From positions 123,350-187,349 of the forward strand of contig NZ_RIAX01000006.1 of assembly GCF_003719725.1 (NCBI RefSeq): 64,000 bases of DNA. Reading direction: 5' to 3'. Source of the stretch: Planococcus salinus. Lineage in GTDB: Bacteria; Bacillota; Bacilli; Bacillales_A; Planococcaceae. The position numbers were made by a program, and so were the translations under genes. Positions 8,832 through 16,410 of the stretch are shown here, piece by piece. The notes under the pieces are model-generated. The model worked only from the letters and a program-made list of their open reading frames with translations, was not told where the DNA came from and did no database searches. Positions within the stretch are counted from its first letter, which is position 1. Every line of letters starts with the position of its first letter.

Positions 8832-9761
8832 TTACTTTTCAGCCAATTTCTTCAGTACCACATCCGCTAAGCCGTCAATGAACAATGGCTGAACGTTCGG
8901 CATTTTAGGACGACGGTACGTGGCACCCAGTTCATCACACACCACTTTGCACTCGTAATCATTGTCAAACAGCACTTCCAAATGGTCCGCAACAAAACCG
9001 ACTGGCGTATAAACAAAAGAGGTATATCCTTTTTGTTCGAACAATTCACGAGTCAAGTCCTGCACATCCGGCCCGATCCACGGTTCCGGCGTCTGCCCGG
9101 CACTTTGCCAGCCAACTTCAACGTTATCGACACCCGCAGCCTGTGAAATCAAGTCAGCTGTTTCTTTCAATTGATCCGGATATGGATCGCCATTGGCAAT
9201 GATTTTCTCCGGCAATGAATGAGCTGAGACAATCAGGCAGGCTTTTGCCCGTTCCTCTTCGGACATTTCTGCAAAAGCATCTTTCACTTGTTCGCCCCAG
9301 TACTGGATGAATTTCGGTTCTGTATACCAGCTTTCCACAGATGTCAGTGAAATTCCGGCTTTTTCAGCAGCCTCTGCTGCGCGGCCGTTATACGATTTCA
9401 CTGAGAACGTGGAGAAATGTGGTGCCAGCACAATCGATACTGCTTCAGTAATGCCATCCTGTTTCATCGCTTCCACTCCATCTTCAACAAATGGTTCAAT
9501 GTGCTTCAAGCCAAGGTAAACTTTGAATTCGATATCATCCTGTACTTCGTTCAACCGGTCGCGCAACGCTTCCGCCTGGTCCTGCGTGATTTTTGCAAGC
9601 GGTGATAATCCGCCGATCGCTTTATAGCGGCTGCGCAAATCTTCAATGCTTTCTTCGCTCGGCTTGCGGCCGTGGCGGATATGCGTGTAATAGCGTTCGA
9701 TGTCTTCTTCTTTATACGGCGTACCATACGCCATCACTAATAATCCCATTGTCTTTTTCAA
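8832..9761 (-). CDS. hemH: Coproporphyrin ferrochelatase (HemH/CpfC)
   Basis: Inserts ferrous iron into coproporphyrin III. The protein is 309 residues from the TTG at 9761, which has GAGGTGA five bases upstream. A GTG at 9770 is possible, but it overlaps that site. Conserved [20 protein letters not shown] is at the N-terminus. H181 in [10 protein letters not shown] and E262 in VADHLEVL match the iron ligands of the soluble Bacillus enzyme. The 366 bp between hemE and this start are filled by palindromic repeats instead of the short gap seen in B. subtilis. Confidence 0.95.
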   Translation of the reverse strand: MKKTMGLLVMAYGTPYKEEDIERYYTHIRHGRKPSEESIEDLRSRYKAIGGLSPLAKITQDQAEALRDRLNEVQDDIEFKVYLGLKHIEPFVEDGVEAMKQDGITEAVSIVLAPHFSTFSVKSYNGRAAEAAEKAGISLTSVESWYTEPKFIQYWGEQVKDAFAEMSEEERAKACLIVSAHSLPEKIIANGDPYPDQLKETADLISQAAGVDNVEVGWQSAGQTPEPWIGPDVQDLTRELFEQKGYTSFVYTPVGFVADHLEVLFDNDYECKVVCDELGATYRRPKMPNVQPLFIDGLADVVLKKLAEK

Positions 9762-9832
9762 TCTGATCACCTCAAAAAAATTTTTTACATTCTATTGATT
9801 TGTTTTTGAATATAAGCAGAAAATTTCACTGC

Positions 9833-9936
9833 AATCCGCTTGGCGCTTTGGGGATGACTCCCGCAAGAAGCCAGGCAAAGAACGCCTGTCTCCTTGCTTC
9901 GTCGCTTATGCTGCCCCCATAGACGTGCCGGCGCTA
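9833..9936. repeat. Palindromic repeat, A-type half of hemE-hemH composite
   Basis: GC-rich segment in an AT-rich gap. It begins with CCGCTTGGCGCTTTGGGG and ends with CCCCCATAGACGTGCCGGCGCT. The outer parts are loosely inverted (CTTNGCGC and TGGGG). A related segment lies at about 19966-20104 in the hit-trpP gap, sharing CCGCTT, CGCTTTGGG and GACGYGCCGGCGCT. No coding frame fits. Boundaries are approximate. Confidence 0.55.
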
Positions 9937-9989
9937 AGAAATTTATTAAGTCATGAGCAATTTTATGCTTTCGCGCTGTTTTCCTAAAA

Positions 9990-10094
9990 GATATGGAGCA
10001 AACCAGCGAAGAAAACTCCACTGTCTCTGCATCTCTGCGCTGCTTCGTCGCAAAGACATTGGCCGCGGCAAGCGCAGCTGGTTTGCGGAATATC
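9990..10094. repeat. Palindromic repeat, B-type half of hemE-hemH composite
   Basis: The outer arms are 18 bp: 9990-10007 (GATAT-GGA-GCAAACCAGC) and 10077-10094, which pair except for a symmetric GGA/GGA internal loop. Inside is the core GCTGCGCTGCTTCGTCGCAAAG-like stretch (10029-10055). The copy at 20160-20386 keeps the same internal loop but changes both arms together. The element sits in the transcribed gap between hemE and hemH and could fold in their mRNA. Confidence 0.75.
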
Positions 10095-10127
10095 GGTGAG
10101 AAAAATAATTAAACTTATATAATTGTT

Positions 10128-11174
10128 CTAGTTATTCGCTTTGTAAGCAGCGCTGTATTCGTGAACGAATGCAGTCAGACGCTTTAGTGTGTCCGGCTGC
10201 ACTTCCGGGAAAACGCCGTGTCCCAGGTTGAAGATATAGCCGTCCTGCTGCATGCCCATATCCAATATCGCTTTGGCGCGCTTTTCGATGACAGGCCAGT
10301 CAGCCAACAGGAAGGAAGGATCGAAGTTCCCCTGCAGCGATTTGGTCAGTCCCATTTCGCGGGCCTCGGAAATCGGCAGACGCCAATCAAGACCGACTAC
10401 ATCCACTGGCAAGTCGTGCCACTCTTTCGCTAAATGGCTGGCTCCTACACCAAAGATTGTCAATGGAACACCCAATGTCCGCAATTCTGCAAAGATACGA
10501 TCCATGACCGGCTTGATGAAAATACGGTAATCTTCCACATTCAATGCGCCAACCCACGAATCAAAGATCTGAACAGCTTTTGCGCCAGCCAAAACTTGCG
10601 CTTTCACATAAGGGATAATCGTATCGGCCAGTTTGTCCATAAGTGCAAACCACATTTCCGGCTGTGATGCCATCATCGCTTTTGTTTTGTTGTAGCTCTT
10701 GGAAGGGCCGCCTTCTATCATGTAGCTGGCCAAAGTAAAAGGTGCTCCTGAAAAACCGATTAACGGCACATTCAATTGTTCCTGTGTCAAGAGACGGATG
10801 GTTCCCAGCACATAATCGACGTCTTGTTCAGGGTTGATTTCCCCAAGTTTTTCAATGTCAGACATTGTACGGATCGGATTACTGATGACAGGTCCGACTC
10901 CTGCTTTGATTTTTACGTCCACACCGATTGCCGGCAGCGGTGTCACGATGTCTTTGTACAAAATAGCCGCGTCCACATTATACTGATCTACCGGCAGCTT
11001 TGTGACATAGGCACAGAGCTCTGGCTGGTGCGTGATTTCTTCCAACGAATATTTTTCTTTGATCTTCCGGTATTCCGGCTGCGAACGGCCTGCCTGGCGC
11101 ATATACCATACTGGTACATGGTCCGTTTTCTCGCCGCGGGCAGCCCGCAAATAAGTGTCATTGAATACTGTCAT
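10128..11174 (-). CDS. hemE: Uroporphyrinogen decarboxylase
   Basis: Converts uroporphyrinogen III to coproporphyrinogen III by four decarboxylations. 348 residues, the normal length. The signature [16 protein letters not shown] carries the substrate-binding arginines, and [17 protein letters not shown] and the C-terminal [13 protein letters not shown] are conserved. The ATG at 11174 has a weak GAAGGGATG site. It is first in the hemE-(repeat)-hemH-hemY series and divergent from hmoB, pairing haem synthesis with haem turnover. Confidence 0.96.
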   Translation of the reverse strand: MTVFNDTYLRAARGEKTDHVPVWYMRQAGRSQPEYRKIKEKYSLEEITHQPELCAYVTKLPVDQYNVDAAILYKDIVTPLPAIGVDVKIKAGVGPVISNPIRTMSDIEKLGEINPEQDVDYVLGTIRLLTQEQLNVPLIGFSGAPFTLASYMIEGGPSKSYNKTKAMMASQPEMWFALMDKLADTIIPYVKAQVLAGAKAVQIFDSWVGALNVEDYRIFIKPVMDRIFAELRTLGVPLTIFGVGASHLAKEWHDLPVDVVGLDWRLPISEAREMGLTKSLQGNFDPSFLLADWPVIEKRAKAILDMGMQQDGYIFNLGHGVFPEVQPDTLKRLTAFVHEYSAAYKANN

Positions 11175-11350
11175 TCTGAATGTTCATCCCTTCATCACTG
11201 TCTTCTGCTGCGTCTATCTTTATGTCCGTACTTACTATAGACGCTCCCTTGCTTATTGTATAGTTTCCGCGCTCAAATGTCATAAAATAGACGCTTATAA
11301 AGTCACCAGTTGGACAAGATGTGTTTCGTGTAATTTTCTTCAGGGAACGC

Positions 11351-11384
11351 TATAATAAGAGTGTTGTATATTTAAGGAGGGGAA
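11351..11384 (+). promoter_or_regulatory. -10 box and ribosome site of hmoB
   Basis: A perfect TATAAT at 11351-11356 lies 18 bp before AAGGAGGGGAA (11374-11384). No good -35 was found. The strong ribosome site fixes the GTG start at 11389. Confidence 0.5.
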
Positions 11385-11388
11385 TTTT

Positions 11389-11898
11389 GTGAATTTGTTT
11401 ATGACCACTGGAACGTATGAGTACATGAAAAAAATGCGTGACAAATACCCGGAGGAAACGATGGTCGTCATGCAGGGAGAAAACACCACGCTGGTCCTCC
11501 ACGAAACGGAAGGGAAAACTGTTTTTCAAACACCTCGCCGCTACGAAGTTGTAGACGGAACAGGCGAGTTCAAAGAAAAAGGGTTTTTTGTCTTCAATAA
11601 TATACCGGTAACGGACGAAGGACGGCCGATTTTTGAACACCGTTTCAAAAACCGGGCAGGCGCCATTGAAAACGAACCCGGCTATATCGCTTTCCGTGTA
11701 CTGCGTCCACTCGATTCCGACACATATGTCGTATTGACCGAATGGGAGTCCCCTGCATTTTTCGAAAAATGGAAAGAATCGCAGGCATTTTCCAAAGCCC
11801 ATGCCAAGCCGGCTGAAGGCAGTGCGGAAAAACGGCCGAATATTTTTTCCGGCTCTTCTTATGTGACAACGTATAAAGCAAAACCTGAAGAAGATTAA
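11389..11898 (+). CDS. hmoB: Haem-degrading monooxygenase HmoB-like
   Basis: 169 residues, close to B. subtilis HmoB/YhgC (166). Residues 1-60 are a divergent half. The C-terminal ABM-fold domain carries NRAGAIENEPGYIAFRVLRP, DTYVVLTEWESPAFFEKW and SQAFSKAHA, which fit IsdG-like haem monooxygenases that open haem to release iron. The relatives once called TRAP in staphylococci share this layout. The GTG start at 11389 has a strong AAGGAGG. Divergence from hemE suggests a role in balancing haem. Confidence 0.85.
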   Translation: MNLFMTTGTYEYMKKMRDKYPEETMVVMQGENTTLVLHETEGKTVFQTPRRYEVVDGTGEFKEKGFFVFNNIPVTDEGRPIFEHRFKNRAGAIENEPGYIAFRVLRPLDSDTYVVLTEWESPAFFEKWKESQAFSKAHAKPAEGSAEKRPNIFSGSSYVTTYKAKPEED

Positions 11899-11952
11899 TA
11901 AGAGCCTGGTCTTCTCAAAAGACCAGCTACATAATGAACAGGAGGAAATTAC

Positions 11953-12948
11953 TTGGTTTTTGTTATTTTTATTCTCGCTGCCATTCTCACGGTGTATGCG
12001 TCGATCAAACTGTCCGAATACGCCGATGTCATCAGCGAAAAAACAGCAATGGGTGGCATGATGGTCGGTACACTGCTATTGGCAGGTGCCACATCCCTAC
12101 CCGAAGTTTCTACCAGCTTTTCTGCAGCTGCCATCGGCAATGCCGATATCGCAGTCGGCAATATGGTCGGCTCCAACCTTTTTAACTTATTCATCCTGGG
12201 AGCATTCGACTTTATTCTCCGAAAGCGCCGGATCCTGGACCGTGCTTCACGGGACAATATTTATACTGCGCTACTCGGACTATTATTAACTGTTTTGGTA
12301 ATCATGGCGCTTTGGCTGCGCATTGATATTCAAATCCTTGGTGTTGGTCTGGATGCTTTGATCATCGCAGTTTCATACATTGTCGGTATGGTGGTCATTA
12401 ACAAGCTGCCATCACTTGATCCTGTTGCAGAAGCTGCGGCAGAAGAGGAAGAAGAACCGGATAACCCAAGCGCTACACTGTCTCCAAAAGGGGCGATTAT
12501 CCGTTTCATCATTGCCGCGTTGGTCATTTTGGCAGCAGGGACTGCCCTTTCCATTACCGGTGATGAAATTGCCATCATAACAGGAATCGGTTCCAGCTTT
12601 ATCGGCAGCTTCCTGATTGCTGCTGCCACTTCGCTTCCTGAAGCCATCTCTGTATTCGTTGCATTGCGCTTAAGCAACGTCAATATGGCGGTCGGGGCGA
12701 TTCTCGGAAGCAACATTTTCAATATGATCATTTTGGCGTTATCGGATCCTGTCTACACGGAAGGAACGATCATCGGCAATGTTTCCGGAGCCAGCATGAT
12801 CATCGCGTTGGGTGTACTGGTCATGTCGCTTCTTGCTTTATATGCGCTAATCCGTAAAAACAGTGCGACTGTGATGACCTATGCTCTTCCGTCGGCGATA
12901 ATCGTCGTGGTTTACTTTATCGCATCGTACTTAAACTTTACTTACTAA
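11953..12948 (+). CDS. CaCA-family sodium/calcium-type cation antiporter
   Basis: 331-residue integral membrane protein with the internal duplication of cation/calcium exchangers. Alpha repeat one has GATSLPEVSTSF and NMVGSNLFNLFIL; alpha repeat two has AATSLPEAISVF and AILGSNIFNMIIL. The acidic residues in the SLPE motifs are the expected ion ligands. A cytosolic loop rich in glutamate (AAEEEEEPDNPS) separates the halves. The TTG start at 11953 has GGAGGA ten bases upstream. The transported ion cannot be fixed from sequence. Confidence 0.88.
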   Translation: MVFVIFILAAILTVYASIKLSEYADVISEKTAMGGMMVGTLLLAGATSLPEVSTSFSAAAIGNADIAVGNMVGSNLFNLFILGAFDFILRKRRILDRASRDNIYTALLGLLLTVLVIMALWLRIDIQILGVGLDALIIAVSYIVGMVVINKLPSLDPVAEAAAEEEEEPDNPSATLSPKGAIIRFIIAALVILAAGTALSITGDEIAIITGIGSSFIGSFLIAAATSLPEAISVFVALRLSNVNMAVGAILGSNIFNMIILALSDPVYTEGTIIGNVSGASMIIALGVLVMSLLALYALIRKNSATVMTYALPSAIIVVVYFIASYLNFTY

Positions 12949-12974
12949 AAAAATATTGACATCAACATTCTGCA

Positions 12975-13053
12975 AAACAGCTGCACTTTCTCAAAAGTCG
13001 CAGCTGTTTGCTTTCATTCTGGATTAAAAAAGAGCCTATCCGCTCTTTTTTTT
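12975..13053 (+). terminator. Two tandem hairpins after the antiporter
   Basis: A long stem AAACAGCTGC-ACTTT/AAAGT-C-GCAGCTGTTT lies at 12975-13009. A second hairpin AAAGAGC/GCTCTTT with an eight-T tail lies at 13026-13053. Together they insulate the M20 gene. Confidence 0.75.
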
Positions 13054-13103
13054 GTGCTATTATTTAATAATAACCACTTAAATTTCCGGAAGGGGTCTTT
13101 TCA

Positions 13104-14270
13104 ATGATTGAAAAAATTTATGCGGAGCTGGACGCCGCTTATACCGAAATGGTGGAAATCCGCCGTTACCTGCACATGCATCCAGAGCCTTCTTTTGAAG
13201 AAAAGAGAACAGCCTATTATATCCACCATTATTACGAGCAGCTTGGAGTGGAAGTAAAGCATGGAGTCGGCGGCAATGGAATCGTCGCTACCATTCGCGG
13301 CGCCAAACCCGGCAAAACCGTGGCCTTGCGCGCCGATTTTGATGCGCTGCCAATCCAGGACCAAAAAGACGTCTCTTATAAATCGACGGTACCAGGCGTC
13401 ACGCATGCTTGCGGACATGACGGCCACACTGCCACACTTCTGGTACTGGGAAAAATTCTGCATGCAATGCGCGAAGAACTTCCTGGGACGTACGTACTGA
13501 TTCATCAGCATGCTGAAGAATTGGCTCCGGGCGGTGCCAAACCAATGATTGAAGACGGCGCGCTTGACGGCGTTGACGTCATTTTTGGAACACATCTTTG
13601 GTCGATGACGCCTTACGGCAGAATCGATTACCGTGTAGGTCCCATCATGGCTGCCGCAGACCGCTTTTCCATCAAAGTCCAGGGACGCGGCGGCCACGGA
13701 GCTAACCCGCACGAAACAAAAGATGCAGTGGTCATCGCTTCTCAACTCGTGACGAATTTACAGCAATTGGTTTCGAGACGTGTTGATCCCTTGGAATCGG
13801 CTGTTTTGTCCGTCGGCTCTTTTGTAGCGGAAAACCCATTCAACATCATTGCTGACCAAGCGCTTTTATCCGGAACTGTTCGCACATTCAGTGAAGACAT
13901 CCGCAATTTAATGGAAACCGAGATGGAGCGTGTGGTGGAAGGAACCAGCCTGGCAAACGGCAGCAGCCATGAGTTCTCATTTGTCCGGGGCTATCCGGCA
14001 GTTGTCAATCATGAAGCCGAAACCATGTACTTGAAAAACATTGCCGAAACCGTTCCAGGAGTCAATGAAGTATATAATGCACCTCCTCAAATGGGCGGAG
14101 AAGATTTTGCCTATTACCTAGAAAAAGTGCCAGGCACTTTCTTCTTTACCGGAGCGATGCCGGACGGCGATGCCTACCCGCACCATCATCCGAAATTCGA
14201 CTTTAAGGAAGAAGCCATGCTTGTAGCAGCCAAAACCCTGGCCGCTGCTGCAGTCAATGTGCATAACTGA
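13104..14270 (+). CDS. yhaA: M20-family amidohydrolase (YhaA-like)
   Basis: Metal-dependent amidohydrolase of the N-acyl-amino-acid/IAA-amino-acid hydrolase type, 388 residues. The metal site includes HACGHDGHTA (101-110), HQHAEELAPGG and the later NAPPQMGGEDFAYYLEKVPG. The dimerisation insert starts near GRGGHGANPHETKDAV. The ATG follows GGAAGGGG. It lies next to ecsAB, as yhaA does in B. subtilis. Natural substrate is unknown. Confidence 0.88.
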   Translation: MIEKIYAELDAAYTEMVEIRRYLHMHPEPSFEEKRTAYYIHHYYEQLGVEVKHGVGGNGIVATIRGAKPGKTVALRADFDALPIQDQKDVSYKSTVPGVTHACGHDGHTATLLVLGKILHAMREELPGTYVLIHQHAEELAPGGAKPMIEDGALDGVDVIFGTHLWSMTPYGRIDYRVGPIMAAADRFSIKVQGRGGHGANPHETKDAVVIASQLVTNLQQLVSRRVDPLESAVLSVGSFVAENPFNIIADQALLSGTVRTFSEDIRNLMETEMERVVEGTSLANGSSHEFSFVRGYPAVVNHEAETMYLKNIAETVPGVNEVYNAPPQMGGEDFAYYLEKVPGTFFFTGAMPDGDAYPHHHPKFDFKEEAMLVAAKTLAAAAVNVHN

Positions 14271-14278
14271 CTATAAGG

Positions 14279-14312
14279 AAAGCCCTGCATGTGAAAATGC
14301 AGGGCTTTTTCT
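14279..14312. terminator. Bidirectional terminator yhaA/ecsB
   Basis: The stem AAAGCCCTGCAT/ATGCAGGGCTTT has T-runs either side, between convergent genes. Confidence 0.88.
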
Positions 14313-15516
14313 ATTTCTTTTTATTTTTATTCGTAAAGAAAACGGTGATTCCCGACACTGCCAGGATGGTGATGAAAACAGCCAGTGCCACGAGCGGCTC
14401 AGAGACTATTAAAAGGACGACGGCCGCTAATACAGCCTGCAGTGACTGCATGATCAAAATCAGCTTCCGCACCGCCGTTTCCCTGCTGAAATTCGTCAAA
14501 GGAAACAATTGGTCCATCCGGAAATGCTGTGTCTGCGTCAGCCCCTGCTGCAACTGGATGGCGGAAGCAAACGCCAATGCTCCTGCAAAGACAAGGATAG
14601 CGACTTGAAATGGGATCAGCCAAGCCCCTGCCATTACGAGCACCGTCAGCCGGACCCACAGGTAAAACAGCTCATCAGAACGGATGAAGGTCCTCCATAC
14701 GAGATAGAAATGCGCATTTTGGGGTCCGGGTTTGATGAACCCATACACCCAATTGAGCCACATTCTCGTTTTGATCTTTCCTTTTATGTGTGGCACATCC
14801 GTAAAGTAATTGGCAAACTGATAAAAACGCAGCATCCGGTTTTCTTCCAGATCGATAAAATGCTCATAAGCGAATGCCTGTCCCGCCGTTTTGTGCTTGG
14901 TCCAACGACCGTAAAAAATCATGGCGAATAAGACCAACCCCGCCAGCAGCAATTGCCCTTCTACGTAAAAGTAGACAAATGACGCTGCTGCAAGAAACCG
15001 GATGAGGCGATCCCCCCACGCGTTTTCGCCCGCCTTCATCTGACGGAACGAAAACTCGGTCTGGATGTTCCACCATTTCAACAGCAGCAGCAAAATCGGG
15101 AACCCGATGTAATAAGAAGCGTTCATGCCGTATAAGGCGTTGACCATCGGCAAAGACACGATAAAAGCGATAACGGGAAAATACAATTGAGAAAAAAAGG
15201 ACCATTTCAATGCTGGTTTGAGAAATTCACCCAATCTGCTTTCCATAGGAAGAAAATATACCGAATCCGCCCGTTTCAATAATGTCGACGGCGGACTGTA
15301 AGCAAGCAATAACCCGAATAGAAGGGCCAATACCCACGCGCCCGGAAAGTCTTCGGGAATATTCTGTACCCAATCACTGTAGGCGTATCCGGCTGCGCCG
15401 ATGACAAACAGCAGCACCACCGCAATATGCCCGGTAAATATATATTTTAAATAATTTTGGACTTCCACCATATATGTTTGAAGCCGCTTCGACCAAAGAT
15501 CATGCAAATTCTTCAT
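14311..15516 (-). CDS. ecsB: EcsB ABC transporter permease
   Basis: Membrane subunit of the Ecs transporter, known in B. subtilis to affect secretion, intramembrane proteolysis and competence. About 401 residues with many hydrophobic helices, and MWLNWVYGFIKPG and RLGEFLKPALKWSF typical of EcsB. The ATG at 15516 has GAGG nine bases upstream. The ATG at 15525 touches that site and is less likely. It overlaps ecsA by 17 bp. No ecsC follows; yhaA comes next on the other strand. Confidence 0.88.
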   Translation of the reverse strand: MKNLHDLWSKRLQTYMVEVQNYLKYIFTGHIAVVLLFVIGAAGYAYSDWVQNIPEDFPGAWVLALLFGLLLAYSPPSTLLKRADSVYFLPMESRLGEFLKPALKWSFFSQLYFPVIAFIVSLPMVNALYGMNASYYIGFPILLLLLKWWNIQTEFSFRQMKAGENAWGDRLIRFLAAASFVYFYVEGQLLLAGLVLFAMIFYGRWTKHKTAGQAFAYEHFIDLEENRMLRFYQFANYFTDVPHIKGKIKTRMWLNWVYGFIKPGPQNAHFYLVWRTFIRSDELFYLWVRLTVLVMAGAWLIPFQVAILVFAGALAFASAIQLQQGLTQTQHFRMDQLFPLTNFSRETAVRKLILIMQSLQAVLAAVVLLIVSEPLVALAVFITILAVSGITVFFTNKNKKK

Positions 15517-16249
15517 TGATTTCATCCTCAGTCATCGCTATATACAAATCATCCAGCGAAGCGTCCGGCATATTGAATGCTTCGCGCAGATCCTTCATCG
15601 TCCCGCTCGCACGGATGGTACCGTTATGCAGAAGAATAATCCGGTCACAATAACGTTCGGCAGTGGACAGGATATGAGTGGACATTAACACCGATGCCCC
15701 TTTTTTCTTTTGCTGCTCCATTTGCTCCAATAACGATTTGATGCCCAGCGGATCAAGACCGACAAACGGCTCGTCGATGATATACAAATCCGGATCCACC
15801 AAAAATGCGCTCATGATCATCACTTTCTGCCGCATTCCTTTGGAGAAATGAGAAGGAAACCACTTCAGCCGCCTTTCCATCCGGAACTCTTTCAGCAATG
15901 CTGCAGAGCGCTGCTCAAAACGTTCTTTGTCCAGACCGTATGCCATCGCGGTCAATTCCAGATGCTCGCGCAGCGTCAATTCTTCGTATAAAACAGGAGT
16001 CTCCGGAATATAGGAAAACGACGAGCGATAAGCGTCCATGTCCTGCTGAAACGTCTTGCCGTTGAGCCGGATTTCCCCTGCTTTCGGTTCCATCAATCCG
16101 ATGATGTGCTTGATCGTAGTACTTTTCCCCGCACCGTTCAAGCCGATCAAACCGACCAGCTCCCCTTTTTTTATCGAAAATGAAACATCTTTTAAAACGG
16201 GCTTTCGCGTATATCCTCCCGTTAATGATTGAACTTCCAAAACCGCCAC
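15500..16249 (-). CDS. ecsA: EcsA ABC transporter ATP-binding protein
   Basis: ATPase of the Ecs transporter, 249 residues. Walker A GLNGAGKST is at 36-44, the signature HFSKGMRQKVM mid-protein and Walker B LYIIDEPFVGLDPLG later. The stretch YIPETPVLYEELTLREHLEL is almost a family fingerprint. GTG at 16249 is preferred because AGAGGTG lies six bases before it. The ATG at 16267 would leave no ribosome site. Upstream, an oxidoreductase pair separates it from hit. Confidence 0.93.
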   Translation of the reverse strand: MAVLEVQSLTGGYTRKPVLKDVSFSIKKGELVGLIGLNGAGKSTTIKHIIGLMEPKAGEIRLNGKTFQQDMDAYRSSFSYIPETPVLYEELTLREHLELTAMAYGLDKERFEQRSAALLKEFRMERRLKWFPSHFSKGMRQKVMIMSAFLVDPDLYIIDEPFVGLDPLGIKSLLEQMEQQKKKGASVLMSTHILSTAERYCDRIILLHNGTIRASGTMKDLREAFNMPDASLDDLYIAMTEDEINEEFA

Positions 16250-16349
16250 TTCCAACACCTCTTTCATATGACATTATATCAAAACTGCCGACAATTTCGA
16301 TCGAAACGGGGTTTCAAGTCTTTCTTTCTTAATTTCTTCAAAATTTATG

Positions 16350-16390
16350 TAACATAAAAACCACATCAGCGTGAAGAGAGCTGATGTGGT
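16350..16390 (-). terminator. Terminator of the molybdopterin oxidoreductase gene
   Basis: The 11-bp stem ACCACATCAGC/GCTGATGTGGT is followed in the minus direction by TTTTTATG. Confidence 0.8.
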
Positions 16391-16410
16391 CCATCCAGTT
16401 GATGCAATTC

